The translations under genes and the position numbers were made by a program. Below are positions 16,085-25,105 of a stretch of 45,767 nucleotides of DNA, piece after piece (positions within the stretch are counted from its first letter, which is position 1; each line of letters opens with the position of its first letter). Source of the stretch: Verrucomicrobiota bacterium. Its GTDB lineage: Bacteria > Verrucomicrobiota > Kiritimatiellia > CAJWTS01. Where the stretch lies: the NCBI GenBank assembly GCA_027623315.1, contig JAQBYD010000030.1, forward strand, positions 1-45,767. Direction: 5' to 3'. Under the pieces are notes generated by a model. That model had not been told where the DNA came from. It was given only the letters and a program-made list of their open reading frames with translations, and searched no databases.

Positions 16085-18268
16085 TTAGGGGCGCTCGTAG
16101 GCCCCGATGTCGTAGCCCGCGCCTTGCGGTCGCGGTGTTCCGACATAATCCGTGATCACGGTCGCGAGGTTTGTGCCGGCGTCCAGTAGAGGACTGGTGG
16201 CAGACGGGAGGTACTGATTTGAGGAGGCCACGCTGAATTCCGGGTTGGTGGCGAGGCTTGATCCACTGAGTCCGGTCGCTGCATTCCATGCAGATAAATC
16301 CGTATGCGATGTTCCCTCGTGCCCGAATCGGAACGGCGAGGAGGTCTTGTAGTGGAGATTGTGATCGATCTGGATGTTGCTTACAAAATTCGTGTCGTAG
16401 GTATTGAGGCTGATCGCGAACGAGGCGGCGCCTTCATAGATGACGTTGTTGAATACTTCGATGTCGCGGAAGTTGTAGGGAAATCTGGGCAGGCCACCGT
16501 CACCCGGTTCCTGGAAGAGATTCAGCACCGTGCTTTGTGGAGAGTCGGTGATCGGGGTCCAGGCCATGGTGTTGTTGAAAATCCGGCACCGGGATGACGT
16601 GTGAATTCGGACCGCGGAGTTGTAGTTACTGACGAGGATATTATTGTAAATATCCGCATCGGTACTGATCTCAATGATGATCCCGACGCCGGTACCGTTG
16701 GATGGGTTGATGGCGGAGCTGAAGCCCCGATTGTGGTGAATGTAGTTGTTTCGGATGACGATCGGTGCGCCGGAATCACACGCGTCGAACCAGATGCCGC
16801 CGCTCCCGTTGTACGCCACCTCGCACCCCTCTACCGTGCCACCGGCGTCCGGCACGGTCTTGATGCCGCCCGAGTGCCAGTCCTTGTTGAAGCGCCTCCA
16901 GTTATTCGAGATGATGCTGCAGTCTGAAACGAAGACGTTGGTGGTCTGATTCCATCCAGCGCCCGTGCTTCCGTTGTTGCTTAAGGTGCAGCGAGACGCG
17001 CGGGAGTTGGAGTCAAGATCAAGTCCGGAGAAATCGCACCACTGGATGTCGCAGTCCTCGATAAGGCTGGATCGGGCCAACACCACCGCGGCCTGGCCCT
17101 GGGGTGTAAACGAGACCGAGTTGTTGTGCCGGATGGATAGGTTCCGAAAACGGAGATGAGATATCCCTCGCGTGATTACGGCGCTGCGTTGTGAGACCTC
17201 GACCAGGGACTGCGTCGGAGATGAGCTGTCGTCGAGCCAGACAAAGAGCGTGTTGGTTCCATCGAAGTAAAACGACCCCGGTGTCATGTCCGCGGGGCCG
17301 GCGCAGTATCGTTTCGGATTCTTGTAGCGGCCGGGAAAGCTTTCGAATGTCGCATTGGGCCATCCGAGCATGTCGAGGGGGTGATCATTGACGAACACCG
17401 CCTGAGGGACGTGCGCGAGACCGTTCGTCGCTTGCCAGATCGCGCCGGCGAACGGGAGCCAGTCCGTCACGACGTCTGAACCCTTGATAACGGGTACCTC
17501 GTTGCTGTACGCACACAGGGTGACCCAGTTCGTAAGATTAGACCGTGCGTACCCGCCAATGCCCTTGAGGTCGATCTCTTCGCGGTACTCGCCACCATGG
17601 ATGTAGATGGTGTCGCCGGCAAGCGCCATGTCGGCAGCATGTTGGATCGTGCGAAATGCCTGCGTAACAACTTGGCCCGAGTGTAGCGTATCGCTTCCAT
17701 TCGTGATGTCCACGTAGTACGCCAGAGGGGTGTGGTCGTTTTCGACGACATAGAAATCATGTGTGGAGCGTGTAGAGATGACGGCCAGGGCAATGCTCGA
17801 GACACCCGTCAGCAGAATTCGGAATTGCTCGTTGGTGCCCTCGATGTCGGCGTCATCAAGTAGTATCACGGGGATGAACGCCCGAATCTGACCCGGCTCG
17901 AATGTGATGGTCCCGTTCGTGGTACTGTGATCATTGCCGAGCGTGGCCGTGACGTCCTGGATCTCATAATTCACGTCGAGCGGAACATCGAGCGAAGACC
18001 GAATACGAACCGGGACCTGGACGGTTCCGTCGTGTTCGGCCGCGCCGGAATTCGCGCGCTGGAAGAAGACGGCGGTCGGTGCCGGGGCGGGAGGTGTCGG
18101 CGATTCGGCGCCCACCACGATGACCGTAGCCGTTGGCGGGGTCGGGGGGATAATGGCCGGGCTCTGGCACTCGTCCAAGCCTTGCATGTAGTCGTCCGTG
18201 GCGGCCCGGGAGAATGGGGCCGCGACGACGTTTGCGATAAGGATCAGGGTGAGTACTCTCGCGTTCAT
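16085..18268 (-). CDS. Secreted right-handed beta-helix protein with Calx-beta domain
   Basis: From the ATG at 18268 this is a 727-aa exported protein. The frame is open further upstream, but only this ATG gives a signal peptide (MNARVLTLILIANVVAA...). A Pro-rich linker leads to a Calx-beta-like domain (about residues 60-180, with LLDDADIEGTNEQFRILL). From about 190 to the end is a parallel beta-helix with an opening DTIYIHGGEYREEIDL rung and repeated N-rich turns (RNNYIHHN, IYNNILVSN, IFNNTMAW). This fold is typical of pectate-lyase-like polysaccharide lyases and adhesins. No catalytic triad is identifiable, so the substrate is open. The C-terminus (DIGAYERP) is the standard end of this family. 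Confidence 0.8.
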   Translation of the reverse strand: MNARVLTLILIANVVAAPFSRAATDDYMQGLDECQSPAIIPPTPPTATVIVVGAESPTPPAPAPTAVFFQRANSGAAEHDGTVQVPVRIRSSLDVPLDVNYEIQDVTATLGNDHSTTNGTITFEPGQIRAFIPVILLDDADIEGTNEQFRILLTGVSSIALAVISTRSTHDFYVVENDHTPLAYYVDITNGSDTLHSGQVVTQAFRTIQHAADMALAGDTIYIHGGEYREEIDLKGIGGYARSNLTNWVTLCAYSNEVPVIKGSDVVTDWLPFAGAIWQATNGLAHVPQAVFVNDHPLDMLGWPNATFESFPGRYKNPKRYCAGPADMTPGSFYFDGTNTLFVWLDDSSSPTQSLVEVSQRSAVITRGISHLRFRNLSIRHNNSVSFTPQGQAAVVLARSSLIEDCDIQWCDFSGLDLDSNSRASRCTLSNNGSTGAGWNQTTNVFVSDCSIISNNWRRFNKDWHSGGIKTVPDAGGTVEGCEVAYNGSGGIWFDACDSGAPIVIRNNYIHHNRGFSSAINPSNGTGVGIIIEISTDADIYNNILVSNYNSAVRIHTSSRCRIFNNTMAWTPITDSPQSTVLNLFQEPGDGGLPRFPYNFRDIEVFNNVIYEGAASFAISLNTYDTNFVSNIQIDHNLHYKTSSPFRFGHEGTSHTDLSAWNAATGLSGSSLATNPEFSVASSNQYLPSATSPLLDAGTNLATVITDYVGTPRPQGAGYDIGAYERP

Positions 18269-18338
18269 GGTGGTAGCCGGCGTGGACCATTGTACCATAG
18301 ATTCCGTGGCGCAAGCGTTGTGGCGCCGTGGCCGGAGA

Positions 18339-18968
18339 TCAAGCGCCGAAGTAGCGGTCACCGAAGTCGCCCAGCCCGGGGACGATGAATTTGTCATCGT
18401 TGAGGCGCTGGTCAATCGCCCCAGTGATGATCCGGACTTCGGGGTGACTCTTCGTGATGCGCTCGATGCCCTCGGGCGCCGCGACGACACATATCACGCT
18501 GATCGTCGTGGCCCCCACTTCCTTGACTGCGGAAATCGTTGACTCCAGGGAGCCTCCCGTGGCAAGCATGGGGTCGAGGATTAGAACGTGGTGCGATTCG
18601 GGGATCTCGGGAATGTTCTGATAATACTCCTCGGCTTCGGCGGTTTTCTCGTCACGTCGAACCCCCATGAAGCCGGTGGCGGCGTGGGGGAGAAGCTCCT
18701 GGGCAACCGGAAGGATGGCCAGGCCGGCTCGCAGTACGGGCATCAAGACGATCTGGGTATCGAGTCGTCTGCAGACGGTGGGCGAGATCGGCGTCTCGAC
18801 GGGCGTGTGCGTCGTCGCCAGGTTGCGCGTGCTCTCGGTCAGGAGGATTTTTGCCACGGTGTTCGCGTGGCGTCTGAAAACTGAATCGTTAGTGTCCCGA
18901 TTGCGCAAGATGCTTAGCGAGTGCTCGAGCAGGGCATGCTCAATCACTGTGATGTTCTGGTTCATCAT
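18339..18968 (-). CDS. upp: Uracil phosphoribosyltransferase
   Basis: The 209-aa enzyme converts uracil and PRPP to UMP in pyrimidine salvage. The PRPP-binding loop is LILDPMLATGGS at residues 129-140, preceded by a typical MPVLRAGLAILP segment (76-87) and GVRRDEKT flexible loop (102-109). The C-terminal GLGDFGDRYFG matches the family's uracil-binding GLGDAGDR with Phe in place of Ala. The start is ATG at 18968 (a second ATG follows directly). It lies 59 bases downstream of the protoporphyrinogen oxidase gene and may be transcribed with the heme run. Confidence 0.93.
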   Translation of the reverse strand: MMNQNITVIEHALLEHSLSILRNRDTNDSVFRRHANTVAKILLTESTRNLATTHTPVETPISPTVCRRLDTQIVLMPVLRAGLAILPVAQELLPHAATGFMGVRRDEKTAEAEEYYQNIPEIPESHHVLILDPMLATGGSLESTISAVKEVGATTISVICVVAAPEGIERITKSHPEVRIITGAIDQRLNDDKFIVPGLGDFGDRYFGA

Positions 18969-19027
18969 GCGCGCAGTGTACGGATGTGGCTCAGCATGGC
19001 AAGCGTCAATTCGACCTAACCTTGCTG

Positions 19028-20428
19028 TTAGGCAGAAGCCGCATCGAGGAGCCCCGTGGCTGCGAGCGTGGCGCTGCGAATGCAATCGTTGATCGATAGC
19101 CCGTCGAGGTAGTTCCCGATGAGGATCAGTCCCGGGATCGCAGCGGCGTGGCGGCGAATGCGCTCGCAGCGCGCGAAGTGCCCGACATGGTACTGCGGGA
19201 AGGCCTCGGGCCAGCGAGTGACATGCGTGAAATCCGGGTCGCCGCGCAGACCGACTGCGGCCTCGAGGTCCTTCGTCACGAACGCGGTCAGTTCCTCGTC
19301 GGAGAGCTCAAGCGCGTGCGGGTCGAGCGTCCCTCCGGTGAAGTTGGTAAAGAGAGCGATGTCGTCGGATGGGGTGCGCCCCGGAAACACGGACGACGAA
19401 TAGATCGAGCCCAGTGTACGCACGGTGCCGCCTCGAACCACCAGGTGGCCAAAACCGTTGATGGGCTCGGAAATATTCGAGGTGTGGACGCCGATGTGAA
19501 CCACGGCCACGGGGGCCAGGCCGATCGCGCGAAGCTCCGTGGCGAGCCCGGCGGCACCGGGAAGATCGCCCAGAATCCGGCCGGCCACGTTGTGGGGCAC
19601 AGCCAGAACGACCTGTCGCGCCAGGATTTCCTGTGCGCCCCCAGGCGTTTCGACATGGACCCGGAACCCCTCGTTTGCGGGCTCGATCGTGTTGACATGG
19701 TGATGCATCGACAATGCGCCGCCAAGTTCCTCGGCAATTCTCTTGGGGAGACGGCCCAGCCCGTCTTGAAATGATCGCATCATGGTCTTGCGCCTGGGCG
19801 CTCCCTGGCGCAGTTGACGAGCAAGCTTGAACATGCCCGGAAAGAGGTTTCCGTACTCTCGCTCGGCGCGGGCGAGTTTGGGGAACGCGCTCTCGACCTC
19901 GAGCTGGGTTGGATCACAGGCGTGGATTCCGGTAGCGAATGGCTCCAGGAGGTTGCGGCAGGCCTCGGCTCCGAGCCTCCGAGTCGCGAAACTGCGCAGG
20001 GACTCTCCCGGGATTGCACGCTGCTTTGCAAACGGTTCGAGGGCCATGCGTAGCTTTCCCGCGGGAGAGAAGATCGGAGAGGTTAATGCTTTCCATGCGA
20101 CATGGGGCGGGGCGGGGAGCTGAATGCGCCGGTCGTCGCGCCATATGAAGCGGTTGTGATTGATCTCCGATCCGGGAATCCATTCGGGTGTGAGTCCAAG
20201 CGAATCGACCAGGGCCCGCGTTTCGGCGACGTTGTCCAGCATGGTCGTGGGGCCGCGCTCGCACAGGAAGCCTTCACGGCTGTCGGTTTGCATTTTCCCA
20301 CCCGGCTGACCGCTTGTTTCGAGGACTCGAAGGCGACCGGAATCCGGTGGGTGTCGGGCGCGGAGCACGGCGGCGCAACTCAATCCCGAGATCCCGCCCC
20401 CGATGATCAGTGTCTCTGTGTCCGACAT
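19028..20428 (-). CDS. hemY: Protoporphyrinogen oxidase (HemY/HemG flavoprotein)
   Basis: The 466-aa FAD enzyme oxidises protoporphyrinogen IX to protoporphyrin IX. The dinucleotide-binding motif LIIGGGISGLSCAAVL is at residues 6-21, followed by ETSGQPGGKMQT. PFATGIHACDPTQLEVESAFP in the middle and GLSINDCIRSA near the end are typical of this enzyme class. The ATG at 20428 is chosen because it sits just before the FAD motif and 19 bases after hemN. A 6-bp hairpin (CCTAAC/GTTAGG, 19015-19032) overlaps its stop codon. Confidence 0.9.
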   Translation of the reverse strand: MSDTETLIIGGGISGLSCAAVLRARHPPDSGRLRVLETSGQPGGKMQTDSREGFLCERGPTTMLDNVAETRALVDSLGLTPEWIPGSEINHNRFIWRDDRRIQLPAPPHVAWKALTSPIFSPAGKLRMALEPFAKQRAIPGESLRSFATRRLGAEACRNLLEPFATGIHACDPTQLEVESAFPKLARAEREYGNLFPGMFKLARQLRQGAPRRKTMMRSFQDGLGRLPKRIAEELGGALSMHHHVNTIEPANEGFRVHVETPGGAQEILARQVVLAVPHNVAGRILGDLPGAAGLATELRAIGLAPVAVVHIGVHTSNISEPINGFGHLVVRGGTVRTLGSIYSSSVFPGRTPSDDIALFTNFTGGTLDPHALELSDEELTAFVTKDLEAAVGLRGDPDFTHVTRWPEAFPQYHVGHFARCERIRRHAAAIPGLILIGNYLDGLSINDCIRSATLAATGLLDAASA

Positions 20429-20447
20429 GTTCGCGTGACGCGATGGG

Positions 20448-21854
20448 CTAGATCGTCTTGGAGTAGACGGGTGCTTGACCCGCTTCTGTTTCGTCCGCGA
20501 GATACGCATCGAAGGTCGCGGCTACATTGCGCAGCAGGATGTGTCCAAGAAGCGTGGTCTGGATGCGATCGCCCTCGATCGTGAGGAGACCGTCATCCGA
20601 CATGGCGTGCAGGGCCTCCAGTTCCCTTGAGAAGGTGGAAGCAAAATCGATCTCGAACTCGGCACCGATGCCTGACATGTCGAGGCTGTTGAAGCACATC
20701 AACTCCTGGATGATGCGATTGCGCATCTGGTCGTCGCGACTGAGTGACATGCCTCGCTCCACGGGAAGTTGGCCGTTGCTCACGGAGCGCTCGTGTCCGG
20801 CGAGATGCTTATTGTTCTGGACGAAACACGACTGCAGATTGGTGATCGCCGAGGTGCCGAAGCCGAATAGAACCGTTCCGGCGCGCGTGGTGTAGCCCAT
20901 GAAGTTTCGTTGCAGGGTGTGGTCGCGATACGCAAGGGCCAGTTCATCGTCCCGCAGGGAGAAGTGATCCAGGCCGATGTATTCGTAGTCGTGCGCGGTG
21001 AACCAGTCCAACCCTGCGAGAAACTGCTCGAAGCGTTGTTGCGGCCCCGGGAGTGACTCGGGGCTCATGTACTTCTGTTGCCTCATCTTGGTCGGAATGA
21101 AAGCGAAGCCGTACATCGCCACGCGATCCGGCTTGAGGATGTCCATGTCCGCGAGCGTCTGGGCCCACGAGGCGGTCGTCTGGAAGGGCAGCCCATAGAT
21201 GAGATCGAGATTGACGCTCATGAAACCGGCACTGCGCACCCACTCAATGCACTCCTGCACTCGCTCGACGGAGTGCACCCTGTTGACGGCCTTCTGGACC
21301 TCGCTATTCGTGTCTTGCAAGCCAAAGGATGCCCGGTTGAAGCCCAGTCCGGCGAGCGTGTCGACCTGCGCGCGATTGAGCACGCGCGGATCCATCTCCA
21401 ATGCGATTTCGGCTTGCGGCAGAATCTCGAAACGGTCGCTGATCATGCGGTGCACGCGGATCATCTGGTCGGGCGTGAGGTAGTTGGGCGTGCCCCCGCC
21501 CCAGTGAAGCTGCTGTATCTGGAGAGAGGTGCCGGACGGTACGCGCTGCAACGTGAGGTCGAGTTCGGTCTCGAGAATGGCGAGGTAGGTTTCAGCCAAC
21601 TCGGGTTTCTTGGAGATCACCACGTTGCAGCCGCAGAAGGTGCAGCGCTGTCGGCAAAACGGAAGATGCAGATAGAGCGACGTCTCGCACGGCCCGTCCG
21701 GAAGGCGTTGCAGGTGATCGGCGTAATCATCGGGGCCGAAAGAATCCGACCATTGAGGTGCCGTGGGATACGAGGTGTAACGCGGCGCGCGGATTTCGTA
21801 TCGTTCGAGGAGTTCGGCGTCGATGTCTTTGAGCGTAGAGGTGTTCGCGATCAT
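20448..21854 (-). CDS. hemN: Oxygen-independent coproporphyrinogen III oxidase HemN
   Basis: The 468-aa radical SAM enzyme decarboxylates coproporphyrinogen III to protoporphyrinogen IX without oxygen. The cluster motif is C67, C71 and C74, with the extra C76 typical of genuine HemN (CRQRCTFCGC). HWGGGTPNYL near residue 117 and RYTSYPTAPQW at the N-terminus also separate it from HemW. It lies between hemE (46 bases upstream) and the protoporphyrinogen oxidase (19 bases downstream), in pathway order. Confidence 0.95.
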   Translation of the reverse strand: MIANTSTLKDIDAELLERYEIRAPRYTSYPTAPQWSDSFGPDDYADHLQRLPDGPCETSLYLHLPFCRQRCTFCGCNVVISKKPELAETYLAILETELDLTLQRVPSGTSLQIQQLHWGGGTPNYLTPDQMIRVHRMISDRFEILPQAEIALEMDPRVLNRAQVDTLAGLGFNRASFGLQDTNSEVQKAVNRVHSVERVQECIEWVRSAGFMSVNLDLIYGLPFQTTASWAQTLADMDILKPDRVAMYGFAFIPTKMRQQKYMSPESLPGPQQRFEQFLAGLDWFTAHDYEYIGLDHFSLRDDELALAYRDHTLQRNFMGYTTRAGTVLFGFGTSAITNLQSCFVQNNKHLAGHERSVSNGQLPVERGMSLSRDDQMRNRIIQELMCFNSLDMSGIGAEFEIDFASTFSRELEALHAMSDDGLLTIEGDRIQTTLLGHILLRNVAATFDAYLADETEAGQAPVYSKTI

Positions 21855-21900
21855 GCAGAGATCGTAGTGGATTGCGGACGCTTGGGAGAGAAAAAAAGAG

Positions 21901-23007
21901 TTACGGGTTGGAGAAGGCGTGTACCGTCTCTACGAATGCGAGCGCCGATGCGGGCGGAGTTTTTGGCGTGATGCCGTGGCCGAGGTTGACGATCCAGCCG
22001 GTCGGGAGACCCGTTCCGGGCGGATGCCCCAGGGCTTCGGCTCCGGCGCGGAGGAATGACTCCGCATCCTGGACGACACCATTCGCGGTGGCGCAGAGCT
22101 TCTGCGGGTCGAAGTTCCCTTGCAGGACCGGGCGGCCGGGGCCGGGGCCGGGGCAGAGGCATTCGACCGCCTCGCAGAGGGGCAGATGTTGATCGATCGA
22201 GAACCCATTCACAGCCAGGTCGCGCACGCAGGGCGCGATGTTGCGCATTCCTTGCGCGAAGAGCAGAAGCGGCGTGTCGGGGTCCAGTTCGCGGAAAATC
22301 CGGATGGTCTCGCGAAGCGCCGGTAGTGCCAGGCGTTCGTAGTCTTCGCGGGGAAGGAGGTCCGCGTGGGACTCGAAGAGTTGTACCGCGTCTGCGTGGC
22401 GGGCCTGTTGCGCCAGGTATGCGGCGATGACCGGAGCGAGGAGATTCATGATCGCGATCAGGGTGTCCGGATCGTCTCGAAGCATGGCCCGGAAATGGGG
22501 TCGTTTCTTGTCGGACCTTCCCTCGACCGCATAGGTTGCGAGGGTGAGTGGTGCTCCCGCGAAGCCCAGCACGGCGGTCTGCTCGCCGAGTTTTTCCCTG
22601 ACGCTCTTGAGCGTCTGAACGACGACGAGCTCGTCATCACACGCGAAAGCGCCCAGGCGCGCAACGTCCGCGGCGGTGCGTATAGGGGGCGCGAGGACGG
22701 GTCCGACGCCCTCGATGAAATCGAGCTCGAGTCCGAGGAGCTCAAAGGGGATCAGGATGTCGTGGAAAACAATGGCCGCATCCACGCCGAGGGTGTCGAC
22801 GGGCTCGACGGTAATCTCCGTGGAGAGATCAACCGACGAGACCATCTGCATGAAGGAGTGACGCGCGCGAAGGGCTTGATAGCCGGGCAGGTACCGGCCT
22901 GCCTGGCGCATCATCCACACGGGCAGGACGTCCACGGGCTGGTGATTCAGCGCGGCCAGGATTCGTTCTCGACCCGTCATGGCAGTGTGTGGGGTGGTTG
23001 TAGTCAC
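21901..23007 (-). CDS. hemE: Uroporphyrinogen decarboxylase HemE
   Basis: The 368-aa enzyme decarboxylates uroporphyrinogen III to coproporphyrinogen III. The signature PVWMMRQAGRYLPGY lies at residues 29-43, and FAGAPLTLATYAVEG near 150 is also diagnostic. A proline/glycine run (PGPGPGRP) at about 290 replaces a short loop. ATG at 23007 is used; an in-frame ATG at 22980 (MTGRERIL) is nearer the usual family start. It is the first heme gene of the hemE-hemN-hemY run and lies 12 bases downstream of the GH88 gene. Confidence 0.93.
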   Translation of the reverse strand: MTTTTPHTAMTGRERILAALNHQPVDVLPVWMMRQAGRYLPGYQALRARHSFMQMVSSVDLSTEITVEPVDTLGVDAAIVFHDILIPFELLGLELDFIEGVGPVLAPPIRTAADVARLGAFACDDELVVVQTLKSVREKLGEQTAVLGFAGAPLTLATYAVEGRSDKKRPHFRAMLRDDPDTLIAIMNLLAPVIAAYLAQQARHADAVQLFESHADLLPREDYERLALPALRETIRIFRELDPDTPLLLFAQGMRNIAPCVRDLAVNGFSIDQHLPLCEAVECLCPGPGPGRPVLQGNFDPQKLCATANGVVQDAESFLRAGAEALGHPPGTGLPTGWIVNLGHGITPKTPPASALAFVETVHAFSNP

Positions 23008-23019
23008 TCGGCCCCCTGG

Positions 23020-24411
23020 TCAAGACGTGGATTGCGTGGGGCCGAAGAATGTGTAGTACGGCTCGTCGCGGATGATGCGCTGTAGATAGAGGGCGGTCTC
23101 GCGAGCATGGTAGTCGCCCCACATGCTGGATTCTCCATTCGGTACCTTGGAGCCTTCTGGAACGTGGTCCCAGTTGTTGGGGCGATGGTAAACCGAGTGA
23201 AGAACGAGTCCCTGGTGTGCCGGATCGGGGCTCAGGTATGGATCGTCGAGGAGCGTCTTGAAGGTGGTGAGTCCGGCCTGCCAGTAGCGCTTGCCGGTCT
23301 GCGCATCGCCGTGCGCCTCGAGGTAGTGCCCGAGGCGAAGGAGCCCCTGGGCCGCAATCGCGGCCGCCGAGCTGTCGACCGGCTCGTAGCTATTGTAGGG
23401 ATCTGCCGGTCGATCGATATGGTCGGGCATCGATGCGAGTCCCGGTGCGCCGGTGTCCCAGTAGGGGATTCCGTCGGCGGGCATCTGGTCGATATAGAAG
23501 TCGCATGCGGCGCGGGCTGCCATGAGCATCATCCCGCTAACGGTGCTTCGGCCTCCCATGGATTCGAAGTCGCGATCGTCGAGCGTGTCGAGGAACTCGA
23601 GTTGCTCGGGGTATCCCACGACGATCCAGGCGAGGCCACGTGTCCAGGTGCTAAAGGGAGAATAGCCCTGCTGGGAGTTAGCGCAGCGATAGCACCCGTT
23701 ATTGGTGTTAAAGATGCTCTCGTGCGCAACGCGACCACGAACGTCGTAAGTGTCACGACCCTCGCCGTAGTAGACCGAGTAGTCGGCCGTCGCCTGCGCA
23801 TGCTGAACGAGTCGCGCGAGCAGCGACACCTTGAGATCCTGCTCATCCATCAGCACGTGGCCGAGTTTGTGTCCCATGGCGAGCGCACGCAGGGAACGGA
23901 TGGTGTCTGCGAACAGGGAATGGGGGCCATTGAATGAATAGATAAATCCGCCGCCGGCCTGCGTGGGGGTCCAGCGTCGTGCCTGAACGGCGGAACTGGC
24001 TTTGAGGGCCATTTCGTAGAAATCGATCTCTCCCTGACTTGCGTCGAATCGCCCTTCGCGGGCGAGGCGGAGAAGATTTCCGTAGGTACTGACATTGTTG
24101 AAGCCGTGATCATGGACCCCGACATGGGTCACATGTGGAGCCATCAGTCTGACGGTGCGATCCTTACCCAAGGCGAGGTACTTCGGGTTGTCCGTGGCGT
24201 CGTATTGTAAAATCGCGGAGCCGTACTGGAAGCCCTGGGTCCACTCGGTCCAGCCCTGTGCGGTGTATCTGCCGTCAATCGTGAAGACCGGCGAGGGAGA
24301 TCCGGGTGGGCACGTTTCCTCGATCGAATCGATACACGCGGCTGAGTAGTCCCACAGCCGCGCGATCGGTTCCGCGAGATCCGGAGCCGCTAGCGACGAA
24401 TTAATCTTCAT
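23020..24411 (-). CDS. GH88-like unsaturated glucuronyl hydrolase
   Basis: The 463-aa (alpha/alpha)6-barrel protein matches glycoside hydrolase family 88, which removes the unsaturated uronic acid left at the non-reducing end by polysaccharide lyases. The two catalytic Asp candidates are D101 (VGVHDHGFNNVS) and D169 (SLFADTIRSLRAL). FSTWTRGLAW, PYWDTGAP and VDSSAAAIAAQGLLRLG are further family segments. There is no signal peptide, so it acts in the cytoplasm on imported disaccharides. It is oddly placed: the heme run begins 12 bases downstream, and no lyase or uronate genes are next to it, although the beta-helix protein 5 kb away could be lyase-like. GH105 is the closest alternative. Confidence 0.82.
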   Translation of the reverse strand: MKINSSLAAPDLAEPIARLWDYSAACIDSIEETCPPGSPSPVFTIDGRYTAQGWTEWTQGFQYGSAILQYDATDNPKYLALGKDRTVRLMAPHVTHVGVHDHGFNNVSTYGNLLRLAREGRFDASQGEIDFYEMALKASSAVQARRWTPTQAGGGFIYSFNGPHSLFADTIRSLRALAMGHKLGHVLMDEQDLKVSLLARLVQHAQATADYSVYYGEGRDTYDVRGRVAHESIFNTNNGCYRCANSQQGYSPFSTWTRGLAWIVVGYPEQLEFLDTLDDRDFESMGGRSTVSGMMLMAARAACDFYIDQMPADGIPYWDTGAPGLASMPDHIDRPADPYNSYEPVDSSAAAIAAQGLLRLGHYLEAHGDAQTGKRYWQAGLTTFKTLLDDPYLSPDPAHQGLVLHSVYHRPNNWDHVPEGSKVPNGESSMWGDYHARETALYLQRIIRDEPYYTFFGPTQSTS

Positions 24412-24540
24412 GGTGCGGATCGACTATAAGATGAGCATGTGGTTTTGCAATCAAATTGGGTGAAGACATCGAAACGGCGTGACAGGTTTCGCCGGGTTGG
24501 GTAGGCTATGTCGGTCTTGAAACCGAGTGAGGGGATGCAG

Positions 24541-25089
24541 ATGGCGCGCAGTAGAGATTACCTCGTCTGGATAGATTGTGAAATGACCGGCCTCGATCCG
24601 GATCGCGACGTGTTGCTTGAGATCGCAACCATCGTGACGGATGGTGATCTTGAGATCATCGAGACCGGACCCGTGATTGCGATTTATCAATCACAGAAGG
24701 CGCTCAGCGTCATGAACGGTTGGTGCAAGCGCCAGCACGCCAAGAGCGGGCTCACAGACCGCGTGAAAGCGTCGCGGGTCTCCGTCGATCAGGCACAGCG
24801 GGCTACGCTGAAGTTTCTGAGGAAACACTGCTACATTCGAACCGCACCGCTTTGCGGAAACTCGATTGGCCACGATAAACGTTTCCTTGCGCGTTACATG
24901 CCGCAGTTGTTCGATTTCTTCCACTACCAGGTCATTGATGTGAGCACAGTCAAGCAGTTGTCGACCCGCTGGTACGGCGATAAGTATAAGGCTCCAGAAA
25001 AAAAAGAAGCCCATCTCGCATTGGATGACATAACGGAGTCGATCGAAGAATTAAGACACTATCGGGCGAAGATATTCACTAAGAAGTAA
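24541..25089 (+). CDS. orn: Oligoribonuclease Orn
   Basis: The DEDDh exonuclease degrades di- to pentanucleotide RNAs, including pGpG from cyclic-di-GMP breakdown. From the ATG at 24541 it has 182 residues. D12 and E14 lie in WIDCEMTGLDP, D112 in GNSIGHDKRFLARYMP, and H158 with D162/D163 in HLALDDI, which completes the active site. ATG at 24541 has AGGGG six bases upstream and gives the usual N-terminus; an in-frame ATG at 24508 would add 11 residues. It precedes arsM by 16 bases on the same strand. Confidence 0.92.
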   Translation: MARSRDYLVWIDCEMTGLDPDRDVLLEIATIVTDGDLEIIETGPVIAIYQSQKALSVMNGWCKRQHAKSGLTDRVKASRVSVDQAQRATLKFLRKHCYIRTAPLCGNSIGHDKRFLARYMPQLFDFFHYQVIDVSTVKQLSTRWYGDKYKAPEKKEAHLALDDITESIEELRHYRAKIFTKK

Positions 25090-25105
25090 AGGAAACGGAA
25101 TCTGG

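Noticed and set aside
19015..19032. CCTAAC-GTTAGG hairpin as an attC-like site
   Set aside because: Only 6 bases separate the arms, far below the smallest attC; it is a short hairpin over the hemY stop codon.
22366..23085. 239-aa plus-strand frame across hemE
   Set aside because: Antisense to a well-supported hemE; no ribosome site or family features.
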